A stretch of 64,000 bases of DNA. Origin: Desulfobacter postgatei 2ac9 (lineage in GTDB: Bacteria; Desulfobacterota; Desulfobacteria; Desulfobacterales; Desulfobacteraceae). The DNA lies in assembly GCF_000233695.2 (NCBI RefSeq), contig NZ_CM001488.1, positions 1,048,792 through 1,112,791 of the forward strand, in the 5' to 3' direction. Under the pieces are notes generated by a model that saw only the letters and a program-made list of their open reading frames with translations, did no database searches and was not told the origin of the DNA. Within the stretch, counting starts at the first letter, position 1; each line of letters opens with the position of its first letter. A program made the translations under genes and the position numbers. Positions 8,539 through 16,372 of this stretch are shown here, in pieces.

Positions 8539-9077
8539 GAGTCTTTTAGTTCCCTGTAAACGCAATCTTCATTGTCTTGTTCAAGGACATGGACATGGAT
8601 CATATCTTCGGGTTCTGTATTCGCAAAAATACCCTGATAATCCGCCTGGATGGGTAATTCCCTGTGACCTCGGTCCACCAGGATGGCAAGCTCAATGCGG
8701 GCGGGTCTGCCAAAATCCATCAAAGCCTCCATGGCAGCCCGGATGGTTCTTCCTGTGAAAAGCACGTCATCCACCAGAATAATCTCTTTGTCATCCACGG
8801 AAAAGGGGATGTTCGAGGGCCTTACCGTGGGCTGGTGACTGATTTTTGTCCAGTCGTCCCGGTACATGTTGATGTCCATGGACCCCACAGGCGGTGTTGT
8901 ACCTTCAATGGCTGCGATTTGATCGGCCAGGCGTTTTGCAAGAAAATCTCCCCGGGTCTGGATCCCCACCAGGGCCAGGTTTTTTACCCCTTTATGTTTT
9001 TCAATAATTTCGTAGGCAATGCGGGTGATGATCCGTTTGTAATCCTGATCATTAAGAATGCTCTTTTTTTTTGTCAT
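8535..9077 (-). CDS. pyrR: PyrR bifunctional regulator / uracil phosphoribosyltransferase
   Basis: 180 residues. The PRPP-binding motif ILVDDVLFTGRTIRAAM (about residues 98-114) is the PyrR/phosphoribosyltransferase signature, and LVGIQTRGDFLAKRLA near residue 37 is typical of PyrR. The protein binds pyr mRNA or acts as a uracil phosphoribosyltransferase, tying pyrimidine level to gene expression. It is the first gene of a minus-strand operon with moaB and a hypothetical. No pyr genes are in view, so here it may work mainly in salvage or regulate in trans. Confidence 0.92.
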   Translation of the reverse strand: MTKKKSILNDQDYKRIITRIAYEIIEKHKGVKNLALVGIQTRGDFLAKRLADQIAAIEGTTPPVGSMDINMYRDDWTKISHQPTVRPSNIPFSVDDKEIILVDDVLFTGRTIRAAMEALMDFGRPARIELAILVDRGHRELPIQADYQGIFANTEPEDMIHVHVLEQDNEDCVYRELKDS

Positions 9078-9163
9078 GATATGCCTTTTTACGTGTTCGG
9101 ATATGGCCTAAAAGTTTTTTCTACCATCTTTTTTTTAGCACGGCAACACCTTGATTTCTTATC

Positions 9164-9295
9164 CGGCAATTCTAAATTTTATTCTCGCACAAAGCCTCAA
9201 AGAGACAAAGGGGCACAAAGTAGAATAAAAATTTTTGTGTCTTGGTGTCTTTGTGCGAGTTTTCAACTAATAAATATTCATATTTAGAATTGCTG
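9164..9295. mobile_element. MITE-like palindromic element with flanking direct repeat
   Basis: About 132 bases. Ends are inverted: CGGCAATTCTAAAT at the left against the complement of ATTTAGAATTGCTG at the right, one mismatch. The interior is a long imperfect hairpin (CTCGCACAAAG on the left, CTTTGTGCGAG on the right). TTTCTTATCCGG occurs at 9155-9166 and again at 9296-9307, so a 9-12 base target duplication is likely. No coding capacity. A partial second copy lies near 52534-52590. Confidence 0.7.
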
Positions 9296-9372
9296 TTTCT
9301 TATCCGGATTCATATAATGAAGATTATCATTAAGGGTTTCGGAAGAAATAAACGCAGAAGGGATTAAAGGCA

Positions 9373-9999
9373 TTGGAAAAAATAGACTGCACGGGCGTGA
9401 TCCTGGCCGGCGGCCGCAACAGCCGGTTTCCCGGCATAAACAAATCATTTCACAAGGTTGGGACACATACCATGCTGGCCCGGATTCATACCCTGTTTTC
9501 CATGATGTTTAAGGAAGTGATTCTGGTGGTTAATGAGCCGGCCCTTTTTTTAGATGTCGACGCCCTGATTGTAACGGATATTGACCCCTCCCAATGCGCT
9601 TTGGCAGGGCTTCATGCCGGCCTGTTTCATGCCGGCTTTGACTGGAGCTATGTAACGGCCTGTGACGTTCCCTTTGTCAGCGAGAAGATCATCCGGTACC
9701 TTCTGACGCAAAGAAGTCCCGGAAAACAGATTATCATACCCAGAACCTGGGAGGGGCTTGAACCCTTGTCCGCTTTGTATCATAAATCCTGTATGCCGAG
9801 AATTGAGACCAATCTTAAAAAAAAGGTGTTTATGATCAAAAAATTTTTTAAGCCTGAACGGGTCCGGCAGATTCCGCCCCAAACGCTTGAATCCCTGGAC
9901 CCGGATTTGCGTTTTAAGTTTAATGTGAACACGCCTGCCGACCTTGAAACAGCCAGGGGGATGGCCCAGCATTCAGACCCGGGGTATGGACGGGGGTAA
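9373..9999 (+). CDS. mobA: Molybdenum cofactor guanylyltransferase MobA
   Basis: 208 residues. The nucleotide-binding loop GVILAGGRNSRFPGINKSF at the N-terminus is the LAGGxSxRMGxxK signature with Pro replacing Met. Further family motifs are the Mg-binding VTACDVPFV (near 95) and a C-terminal FNVNTPADLETA. The enzyme joins GMP to molybdopterin to make the bis-MGD cofactor used by formate dehydrogenases and similar oxidoreductases. The start is a TTG at 9373; no in-frame ATG lies near. It heads a plus-strand run with moaE, moaC, rmuC and mltA. Confidence 0.9.
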   Translation: MEKIDCTGVILAGGRNSRFPGINKSFHKVGTHTMLARIHTLFSMMFKEVILVVNEPALFLDVDALIVTDIDPSQCALAGLHAGLFHAGFDWSYVTACDVPFVSEKIIRYLLTQRSPGKQIIIPRTWEGLEPLSALYHKSCMPRIETNLKKKVFMIKKFFKPERVRQIPPQTLESLDPDLRFKFNVNTPADLETARGMAQHSDPGYGRG

Positions 10000-10023
10000 A
10001 GAGAAAATATATAAGGAGGATTC

Positions 10024-10383
10024 GTGGATTTACCTGCAATGATAAACCAGATGAGAAATCACCCGGATTTTTCCAAAGCCGGGATGGTGCTTTACCATAA
10101 CGGGGTGGTCCGGGACAGCTCCCGGGACGGTCGGCCTGTCACGGGTCTGACTTTAACGGTAGACCGGAAAAAATTGGATCGGATTATAAACGAGACCCGG
10201 GCCATGCCCGGTATTGTGGAGGTGCTGGTGCATATCAATTCGGATATGCCGCTGATGGTGGGCGATGACGTAATGTTTCTGGCCGTGGCAGGCGATATCC
10301 GGGAACATGTGATTGACGCCCTAACCTTGGCCCTGAACCGCATAAAAACAGAAGCCACGGCCAAAACCCAAGTGTTTGCCTGA
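10024..10383 (+). CDS. moaE: MoaE-like molybdopterin synthase large-subunit protein
   Basis: 119 residues, shorter than E. coli MoaE (about 150). Family-like parts are GMVLYHNGVVRDSSRDGRPV near residue 20, PGIVEVLVHI and GDDVMFLAVAG with the following helix (REHVIDALTLALNRIKTEA). MoaE with MoaD converts precursor Z to molybdopterin. The C-terminus ends just after the RIKTEA helix and lacks the FWK-type segment carrying catalytic lysines in E. coli, so it may be a short variant or have a changed role. GTG start with AAGGAGGA upstream. 27 bases separate it from moaC. Confidence 0.75.
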   Translation: MDLPAMINQMRNHPDFSKAGMVLYHNGVVRDSSRDGRPVTGLTLTVDRKKLDRIINETRAMPGIVEVLVHINSDMPLMVGDDVMFLAVAGDIREHVIDALTLALNRIKTEATAKTQVFA

Positions 10384-10410
10384 TTGGGTTAAACGTTTAA
10401 AGGTGTTGAT

Positions 10411-10899
10411 GTGAACGACTTTACCCATATTGACGGCCAGGGCCGTGTCCGGATGGTGGATGTGGGCCAAAAGCCTCCCACAAAACGTGTTGCCGTGGCA
10501 AAAGGGAGGGTTTTCATGTCCCCGGACACCCTGACCGCGATTGTGGATGAAAAGGTAAAAAAGGGGAATGTGCTGGAAACAGCACGCATTGCAGGGATCA
10601 TGGCGGCCAAGCAGACCTGGTCCCTGATTCCCATGTGCCATCCCCTGAACATCACCCATGCCCGGGTGGATTTTTCTGAGGATAAGGAGAACAGCTGTAT
10701 TCACATTGAGGCGCAGGTGTCGCTGACCGAAAAAACCGGGGTGGAGATGGAAGCCATGACCGCTGTCAGTGTTGCGGCCCTGACCATCTATGACATGTGC
10801 AAGGCCTATGACAAGGGCATGGAGATATCCAACATTCATCTGGCCTTTAAATCCGGGGGAAAAAGCGGCACGTACACGGCACCTGAAACATCTGCATGA
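10411..10899 (+). CDS. moaC: Cyclic pyranopterin monophosphate synthase MoaC
   Basis: 162 residues, full length. Signature segments are the N-terminal HIDGQGRVRMVDV, IAGIMAAKQTWSLIPMCHPL (the active-site loop with the MCHPL motif), KTGVEMEAMTAVSVAALTIYDMCKA and the C-terminal KSGGKSG. MoaC makes cyclic pyranopterin in the first stage of Moco synthesis, together with the radical-SAM MoaA, which is not in this window. The start is GTG at 10411. The stop overlaps the start of rmuC. Confidence 0.95.
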   Translation: MNDFTHIDGQGRVRMVDVGQKPPTKRVAVAKGRVFMSPDTLTAIVDEKVKKGNVLETARIAGIMAAKQTWSLIPMCHPLNITHARVDFSEDKENSCIHIEAQVSLTEKTGVEMEAMTAVSVAALTIYDMCKAYDKGMEISNIHLAFKSGGKSGTYTAPETSA

Positions 10900-12101
10900 T
10901 TGATTTTGCCCACATGACCATCAGCACGGGGAATCTGGCCTTCTTAGGGGCAGGGTTTGGACTAGGCCTTTTAACAGCTCTGGTTCTTGTTAAACTGGTC
11001 ATGCATTTTTTTTCAGACCGGTTCAAGGCGTTGTCCAACAAGGCGCTTTATGAAAATTCCCGGCACTTCATGGACATGGCCCAGTCCCATTTCAGCGGTT
11101 ATGTGCGGGAAGCCCATCAGGATTTCAAGGTCAAAGAGGAGGCATTCACCCGGGCCGTTGATCCGGTACACCGCATGTTAGACCGCTATGAACAGCGGCT
11201 TGGCACCATGGAAAAGGACAGAAGCCAGGCCTTTGGCGCCATCAGTCAGTATTTGTCGGATATGGCAAAAATCCAGCACCAGCTTGCCAAAGAAACGGAT
11301 AACCTGGTTAAAGCCCTGCGGGTGCCCCATGTCCGGGGCAGATGGGGGGAAGTGACCCTGAAACGGGCAGTGGAACTGGCCGGCATGGTCGACCATTGTG
11401 ACTTTATTGAACAGGGCGTGCAGGGGAGCGGCAAGGGGGCGCTTCGCCCGGACATGGTGGTGAAACTGCCCGGCAACCGTCAGGTTGTGGTGGATGCCAA
11501 GGTACCGCTCATGGCGTATCTGGATGCCCTGGAAACAACGAATGAAGCGGCCCAGAAAGAAAGACTTGATGACCATGCCCGCCAGGTGATGGCCCACATT
11601 ATCCAGCTGGGATCGAAAAATTATGCAGCCGCCTTTAGCCCAAGCCCTGAGTTTGTGGTCCTGTTTATCCCCGGGGAAAATTTTTTTTCTGCCGCCCTTG
11701 CGGCCCGGCCGGATCTTATTGAAAAGGGGGTAAGCCACGGCGTGATTCTGGCCACGCCCACCACGCTGATCGCCCTGCTGAAAACCGTGTCCTATGTGTG
11801 GCTTCAGCAGGCAGGTCATGAAAACGCCCGGGCCATCCGGGAACTTGGTCTGGAGCTTTTTGAGCGGCTCTCCACCATGGCCGGACACATGAACCGCCTG
11901 GGAAAGGATATTGAGCGCACCGCCGCCACCTTTAACCGCACCCTGGGTGCCATGGAAAAAAGGGTGCTGGTTTCGGCCCGGAAATTTGAAAATTTAGGCG
12001 TCTCCAGTGCCGGTCTGCCGGATTGTGAACCTGTGTCTGGATCTGTTCTGACCCTTAACCGTATAAAAGAAAGGAGTCCGGGTGATGAGACTGATGAATA
12101 A
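10896..12101 (+). CDS. rmuC: DNA recombination protein RmuC homologue
   Basis: 401 residues. An N-terminal transmembrane helix (about 10-32, LAFLGAGFGLGLLTALVLVKLV) is followed by a coiled coil (about 45-130) and the RmuC nuclease-like domain with VRGRWGEVTLKRAVELAGM, RPDMVVKLPG and VVDAKVPLMAYLDA. The VVDAK element fits the PD-(D/E)xK-type core proposed for RmuC. RmuC limits DNA inversion at short inverted repeats in E. coli. The ATG overlaps the moaC stop in an ATGA pattern. It also overlaps the next gene at its 3' end. Confidence 0.92.
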   Translation: MIDFAHMTISTGNLAFLGAGFGLGLLTALVLVKLVMHFFSDRFKALSNKALYENSRHFMDMAQSHFSGYVREAHQDFKVKEEAFTRAVDPVHRMLDRYEQRLGTMEKDRSQAFGAISQYLSDMAKIQHQLAKETDNLVKALRVPHVRGRWGEVTLKRAVELAGMVDHCDFIEQGVQGSGKGALRPDMVVKLPGNRQVVVDAKVPLMAYLDALETTNEAAQKERLDDHARQVMAHIIQLGSKNYAAAFSPSPEFVVLFIPGENFFSAALAARPDLIEKGVSHGVILATPTTLIALLKTVSYVWLQQAGHENARAIRELGLELFERLSTMAGHMNRLGKDIERTAATFNRTLGAMEKRVLVSARKFENLGVSSAGLPDCEPVSGSVLTLNRIKERSPGDETDE

Positions 12102-13377
12102 CCTTGAACAAAGACCTGTAGGGTTTTGTCTGAATTGTGGAAATACGCACATGTATAAGAAACGCAAGCCACTATACCAACGCGTGCTTTATCTGTTACT
12201 GATCCTGACGCTTGCCGGGACCTTGGGGTGCCAGAGTCAGAAAAAAATGGAACATCCCCGGGAAAATCCGTTGGTGAAGGTGGCTGGCTCAGACCTGCCC
12301 GAATTTACGGATGCGTTGTTTTTTCAAGATCTTGTGGTCTCCATTGACCAGAGCCTCGTCTATTTTAAGCGTGTGCCGGCAAATCGGACCTATAATTATG
12401 GTGAGGATGTGTATAATGCCGCCCATATGATCACTTCCCTTGAAACGTTTAAAGCGTTCCTTGATACCAAGCCGTCGCCCAAAGATCTGAACCGCTTTAT
12501 CCGGAAATCGTATACAGTGTACAAAAGTGTGGGCGGCCCAAATAAAGATGTGCTTTTCACCGGTTATTTTGAACCCACCTATCCGGGCAGCCGCACCCCG
12601 GGGCCGCAATATCCGTGGCCGGTCTACGCCATGCCCGATGATTTGTTCCAGATTGATTTGTCGGCTTTCTCAGATGCATATAAAGGGCACAAACAGCTCA
12701 TGGCCCGTGTTGATTCAAACTCCCGCAGGATTCTGCCCTATTATACCCGGGAGCAGATCAACAAGCAGCCCGATTTTGCACAAAAAGCCCGGCCCGTGGT
12801 CTGGCTGGCCAACCGTATTGACCGGTTTTTTCTGGAGATTCAGGGGTCGGGCAGGGTGGCGCTTCCCGATAACGAGATTATGCGCCTGCATTACGCCGGG
12901 GTTAATGGCCGAAAATACAGTGCTGTGGGAAAATATCTCATTGATAACAACGAGGTGCCAAAGGAAAAGATGTCCATGCAGGCCATACGCGAATGGCTCA
13001 CGGCCCATCCGGAACGCATGGATGAGGTGTTGTTTACCAATGACAGCTTTGTGTTTTTCAAGGAAGGCAAGGGCGGCCCCTTTGGTTGCATCAATGTCGC
13101 CGTAACGCCTGTCCGTTCCATTGCCACGGACACCAAACTTTTTCCCAAAGGGGGGCTGGCTTTTATCCAAACGGCGCTGCCTGCCGGCGTGGGGCAACCC
13201 AAAGAGGCATGGCCCAGGGCGTCTTTGTTCGTGCTCAACCAGGATACCGGCGGTGCCATCAAGGGGCCGGGCCGGGTGGATCTGTTCTGCGGTGCCGGTG
13301 ACTGGGCCGATTACACTGCCGGTCACATGGTGGCCAGGGGGCAACTCTATTTTCTGGTGCTTACGCCAAAGAACTAA
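12085..13377 (+). CDS. mltA: Membrane-bound lytic murein transglycosylase A (MltA)
   Basis: About 430 residues. The N-terminus carries a lipoprotein-like signal (YLLLILTLAGTLGC), then the MltA barrel (VLFTGYFEPTYPGS near 150) and the 3D domain with the catalytic Asp region (QDTGGAIKGPGRVDLFCGAG). The enzyme cleaves peptidoglycan with formation of 1,6-anhydro ends, anchored in the outer membrane. Start choice is uncertain: ATG 12085 has AAGGAG at ideal distance but gives a long N-terminal tail, while ATG 12151 gives a typical lipoprotein start with a weak ribosome site. It overlaps the end of rmuC slightly. Confidence 0.9.
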   Translation: MRLMNNLEQRPVGFCLNCGNTHMYKKRKPLYQRVLYLLLILTLAGTLGCQSQKKMEHPRENPLVKVAGSDLPEFTDALFFQDLVVSIDQSLVYFKRVPANRTYNYGEDVYNAAHMITSLETFKAFLDTKPSPKDLNRFIRKSYTVYKSVGGPNKDVLFTGYFEPTYPGSRTPGPQYPWPVYAMPDDLFQIDLSAFSDAYKGHKQLMARVDSNSRRILPYYTREQINKQPDFAQKARPVVWLANRIDRFFLEIQGSGRVALPDNEIMRLHYAGVNGRKYSAVGKYLIDNNEVPKEKMSMQAIREWLTAHPERMDEVLFTNDSFVFFKEGKGGPFGCINVAVTPVRSIATDTKLFPKGGLAFIQTALPAGVGQPKEAWPRASLFVLNQDTGGAIKGPGRVDLFCGAGDWADYTAGHMVARGQLYFLVLTPKN

Positions 13378-13390
13378 AGAGATGTAAAAA

Positions 13391-13639
13391 CTAACGGTCT
13401 TTCAAAAACAGGCTGTGGTATTCGTTTTCGGAAATGTGTTTTTTTAAGTATGTATTGACCCAATCATAAATTTCTTCAAGTTCCTGGTGGGAAAGTCTTG
13501 GCAGAAGGGTTTTCATGAAGGCGTCCTCACTGAATTTCTGCATATAGAACATGATGGTCTCCTCATCACTTGTCCTGTCCATGCCAAAGGCACCAATGCC
13601 GTTATATTCCTGGATAAACTGGTGGGTGTCTTTTTTCAT
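13391..13639 (-). CDS. Small hypothetical cytoplasmic protein
   Basis: 82 residues, charged and probably helical, no membrane segment. Distinctive parts are an N-terminal Phe/Gly block (EYNGIGAFGMDRTSDEETIMFYMQ, shown here only in part) and a C-terminal helix LSHQELEEIYDWVNTYL. I do not recognise the family. It lies convergent with mltA and downstream of the CHASE2 kinase operon, separated from the kinase by about 90 bases on the same strand. Confidence 0.65.
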   Translation of the reverse strand: MKKDTHQFIQEYNGIGAFGMDRTSDEETIMFYMQKFSEDAFMKTLLPRLSHQELEEIYDWVNTYLKKHISENEYHSLFLKDR

Positions 13640-13730
13640 AAGCTTGGTAGTTCCGGGTTTGAAGTTGATTTTAAAAATAAAGAACTCAAAGACGAAGCAG
13701 GGGGCGGTTTATCTCCCAAACAGTCAAATT

Positions 13731-16352
13731 TTAAATAAGCTGTCCCTGATGCCCTCTGATGGCCTTCTGGATTGCCTTTGACAGCTGCGTAACGAAAAAA
13801 GGCTTGTTAATAACAACGCTGATGCCGGCCTGATTGGCTGCTTCCTCTGTCATGGCGTAGTTGTAACCAGTGCACAGGACAATGGGGATATCCTTTCGAA
13901 CCCTGCGCAACTTTTCGGCCAGAAGTATCCCTGTCATCTTTTTCATGTGCAGGTCGGTAATGACCGCATCAAAAAACTCAGGCCGGTTCTGGAAATCCTT
14001 CAAGGCCTGTTCCGGACAAGTGGTTGCTTCAACTTCATACCCCAGGCCCGTTAAAAGCTCTCGGCCTGTTTCCACAAGTTCTTCCTGGTCATCCACCAGC
14101 AGCAGCCGTCCCAGAGCCTGTTGCCCTTTACCCTGCTCGTCCGCAAGACTGCTCGTCTCAATCTGTTCTGCCTGGGGCAGGTAGACATGGAAACAGGTCC
14201 CCTTGTTTTCACTGGAGTCAAACCGGATGCTGCCCCCGTGATTCTTCACGATGCCGTGGGTGGTGGCAAGGCCTAAACCCGTGCCAGAACCTTTTTCCTT
14301 GGTAGTAAAATAAGGCTCAAAAACGCGGCCCCGGATTTTTTCCGGGATACCCGGCCCTGTGTCTGCAACACTGATCTGCACATATTTTCCCGGCAAAAGT
14401 TCAAGGTCTGGGACAAGGGTCTGCCTGTCCACCTCAATGCCCTTTACCGTCACGGTTATTTTTCCGGGCTGATTTCCCATGGCTTGAAAGGCATTGGTGC
14501 ACAGATTCAGCAGTATTTGATAGATTTGGCTCGGATCTCCTGTGACCATCTCATTTCCTCCGGGATCGGCTGTCAGGGTTATGGTCGGCGGCAGGGTAGA
14601 TTTGAGCAGCTGGATGACTTCCTTGACAATGGGGCCAACCATCAGTGGGGCGCGCTCTTTAGGGGATTTGCGGCTGAAGCTCAGGATCTGGGAAATCAGC
14701 TCTGCTGAGCGGCTACATGCCTTGAGTACCTTTTCGAGATACTCGGCGGCCTTATTGTTATCCTGGATCTCATCTTTGGCCAGCTGGGTGTACCCCATGA
14801 TGGCCGAAAGAATATTGTTGAAATCGTGGGCAATACCGCCGGCCAGGGCACCGATGGCATCCATTTTTTCGGACTGGCTCAACTGTTCCTGCATGGCTGT
14901 CTGCTGCTGCCGCAGCCGGGTGCTTTCAGTGATGTTTCGCACCACATGGACGCTGCCGGCGGACGATCCATCCTTTCCCTGACGAGAAAATTGTTGAATC
15001 TCAAAGTATTGGTCGAGCTTTGGATCAAAGATCTGGGCATGTCCGGGATTTTCTGTCTGCCCATGCCGTTCCAGCACCTCCATCGCCCCGGAAGAGGCCG
15101 CCCTATTGAACAATACAGGCTGTCCAAGTTTGTCTTTGATGATAATGGCATCGTCAATGGCGTCAAAGGAGGTCTGCCAGTCCTGCCGGGCCTGAGCAAG
15201 CCTTTGCCCCATGATCTCCAGATGAACGATATGACCAAATATCTGCGCCCCTGCAACACCAGCCCAAAAAATCCCGGGGGGCACCCAGAAATGAAAAAAG
15301 GATAATAGAACGAAGGCCCCACCTGTCACTCCGATGAAAAGAGCGGCTCCCGTCATCAGCGCCCGGCTGCCCGATCGCTTTGACATCCACAGAAGCGTGA
15401 CAAGAAAAAAAAGGGCCCCAAGGGTCCTGTGCCGGATCGGGCCCATGGTTCGAATGTATGAGCGGTCCAGGATATTACCCAATATGGTTGCCTGCAGTTC
15501 CACCCCGGCCATGCGGTTCCTGTTCTGGCTGAAACAGCTCAGGTGATCCTGATCCACCCCGGCGGCAGTAAGGCCCAGCACCAGGATTTTGTTTTTAAAA
15601 TAATCCTGTGGATACCGATTTTCCAGGATGTCGGAAAATGAAATGCTGGGAAAAGTGCCCGGCGGACCGTAATAGTTGATCCTCCTTTTCTGTGTCTGGA
15701 GAATACTATACAAAGGCGCGCCATTCAGGCCATGGCTATCGACACTTTTCAGTTGGTTCGGTGTCGCCGATTCGTCTTCTGTCATGAATTTGTAAAGTGA
15801 AGAAGCTGCAGAAGGCAACTCTTTTCCGTCAAGGATGAGGGTGTGGCATATCTCTCTGACCACCCCGTCCATTCCCGGCTCAATGTGGACATGGCCCACG
15901 GGCGGATGTCCCAAAGAGGAAGCGGGCAGCACAAGATGCCCGCTTCGGTTCACGTAGGCCGCCAGAATCATATGAGGAAACCGGGCCAGTGCCTCTTTGA
16001 ACAGCTTGTCGCCCATGGCAGGTTCAGCAAAAATAATGTCTGAAAGAATACCCAGAGCCTCTTTTGTCTGTTCAAGGAAAGGGGCGTAGTACTTCCTTTC
16101 AATGGGCCATCGTCCCAGGGTTTCAAGGCTTTTTTCGTCAATCGCCGCGATCAGAATCTGTTGTGGCGGATCAGTGGTTCCCCTGAGCCTGAAAAAAAAA
16201 TCATAGGTGTAATCGTCTATGCCGTTGAAAAAACCCATGACATCCAAAAGGCCCGCCACAACCAGGAAAATAAGGCCCAGGGCAAGACAGCGGCGGCCAA
16301 ACAAAGGTTCCTCCCCCGGCAGAATATCTCCTTGAAAATTTTTCGCGCCCAT
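13731..16352 (-). CDS. CHASE2-PAS hybrid sensor histidine kinase
   Basis: 873 residues. Order of domains: TM helix (about 22-42), periplasmic CHASE2 domain (about 45-300), three TM helices (about 308-378), PAS-like linker (about 390-475), HisKA with phospho-acceptor His509 in GGIAHDFNNIL, HATPase (N-box DPSQIYQILLNLCTNAFQA, G-boxes DTGPGIP and GTGLGL) and a C-terminal receiver with Asp754/755, Asp800 and Lys850. It senses an extracytoplasmic signal and phosphorylates itself and a partner; no output regulator is next to it. It lies 20 bases after a LysM/FecR gene in the same direction, so that periplasmic protein probably supplies or modifies its signal. Confidence 0.92.
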   Translation of the reverse strand: MGAKNFQGDILPGEEPLFGRRCLALGLIFLVVAGLLDVMGFFNGIDDYTYDFFFRLRGTTDPPQQILIAAIDEKSLETLGRWPIERKYYAPFLEQTKEALGILSDIIFAEPAMGDKLFKEALARFPHMILAAYVNRSGHLVLPASSLGHPPVGHVHIEPGMDGVVREICHTLILDGKELPSAASSLYKFMTEDESATPNQLKSVDSHGLNGAPLYSILQTQKRRINYYGPPGTFPSISFSDILENRYPQDYFKNKILVLGLTAAGVDQDHLSCFSQNRNRMAGVELQATILGNILDRSYIRTMGPIRHRTLGALFFLVTLLWMSKRSGSRALMTGAALFIGVTGGAFVLLSFFHFWVPPGIFWAGVAGAQIFGHIVHLEIMGQRLAQARQDWQTSFDAIDDAIIIKDKLGQPVLFNRAASSGAMEVLERHGQTENPGHAQIFDPKLDQYFEIQQFSRQGKDGSSAGSVHVVRNITESTRLRQQQTAMQEQLSQSEKMDAIGALAGGIAHDFNNILSAIMGYTQLAKDEIQDNNKAAEYLEKVLKACSRSAELISQILSFSRKSPKERAPLMVGPIVKEVIQLLKSTLPPTITLTADPGGNEMVTGDPSQIYQILLNLCTNAFQAMGNQPGKITVTVKGIEVDRQTLVPDLELLPGKYVQISVADTGPGIPEKIRGRVFEPYFTTKEKGSGTGLGLATTHGIVKNHGGSIRFDSSENKGTCFHVYLPQAEQIETSSLADEQGKGQQALGRLLLVDDQEELVETGRELLTGLGYEVEATTCPEQALKDFQNRPEFFDAVITDLHMKKMTGILLAEKLRRVRKDIPIVLCTGYNYAMTEEAANQAGISVVINKPFFVTQLSKAIQKAIRGHQGQLI

Positions 16353-16372
16353 GGACTACATCCGCAATGGTT

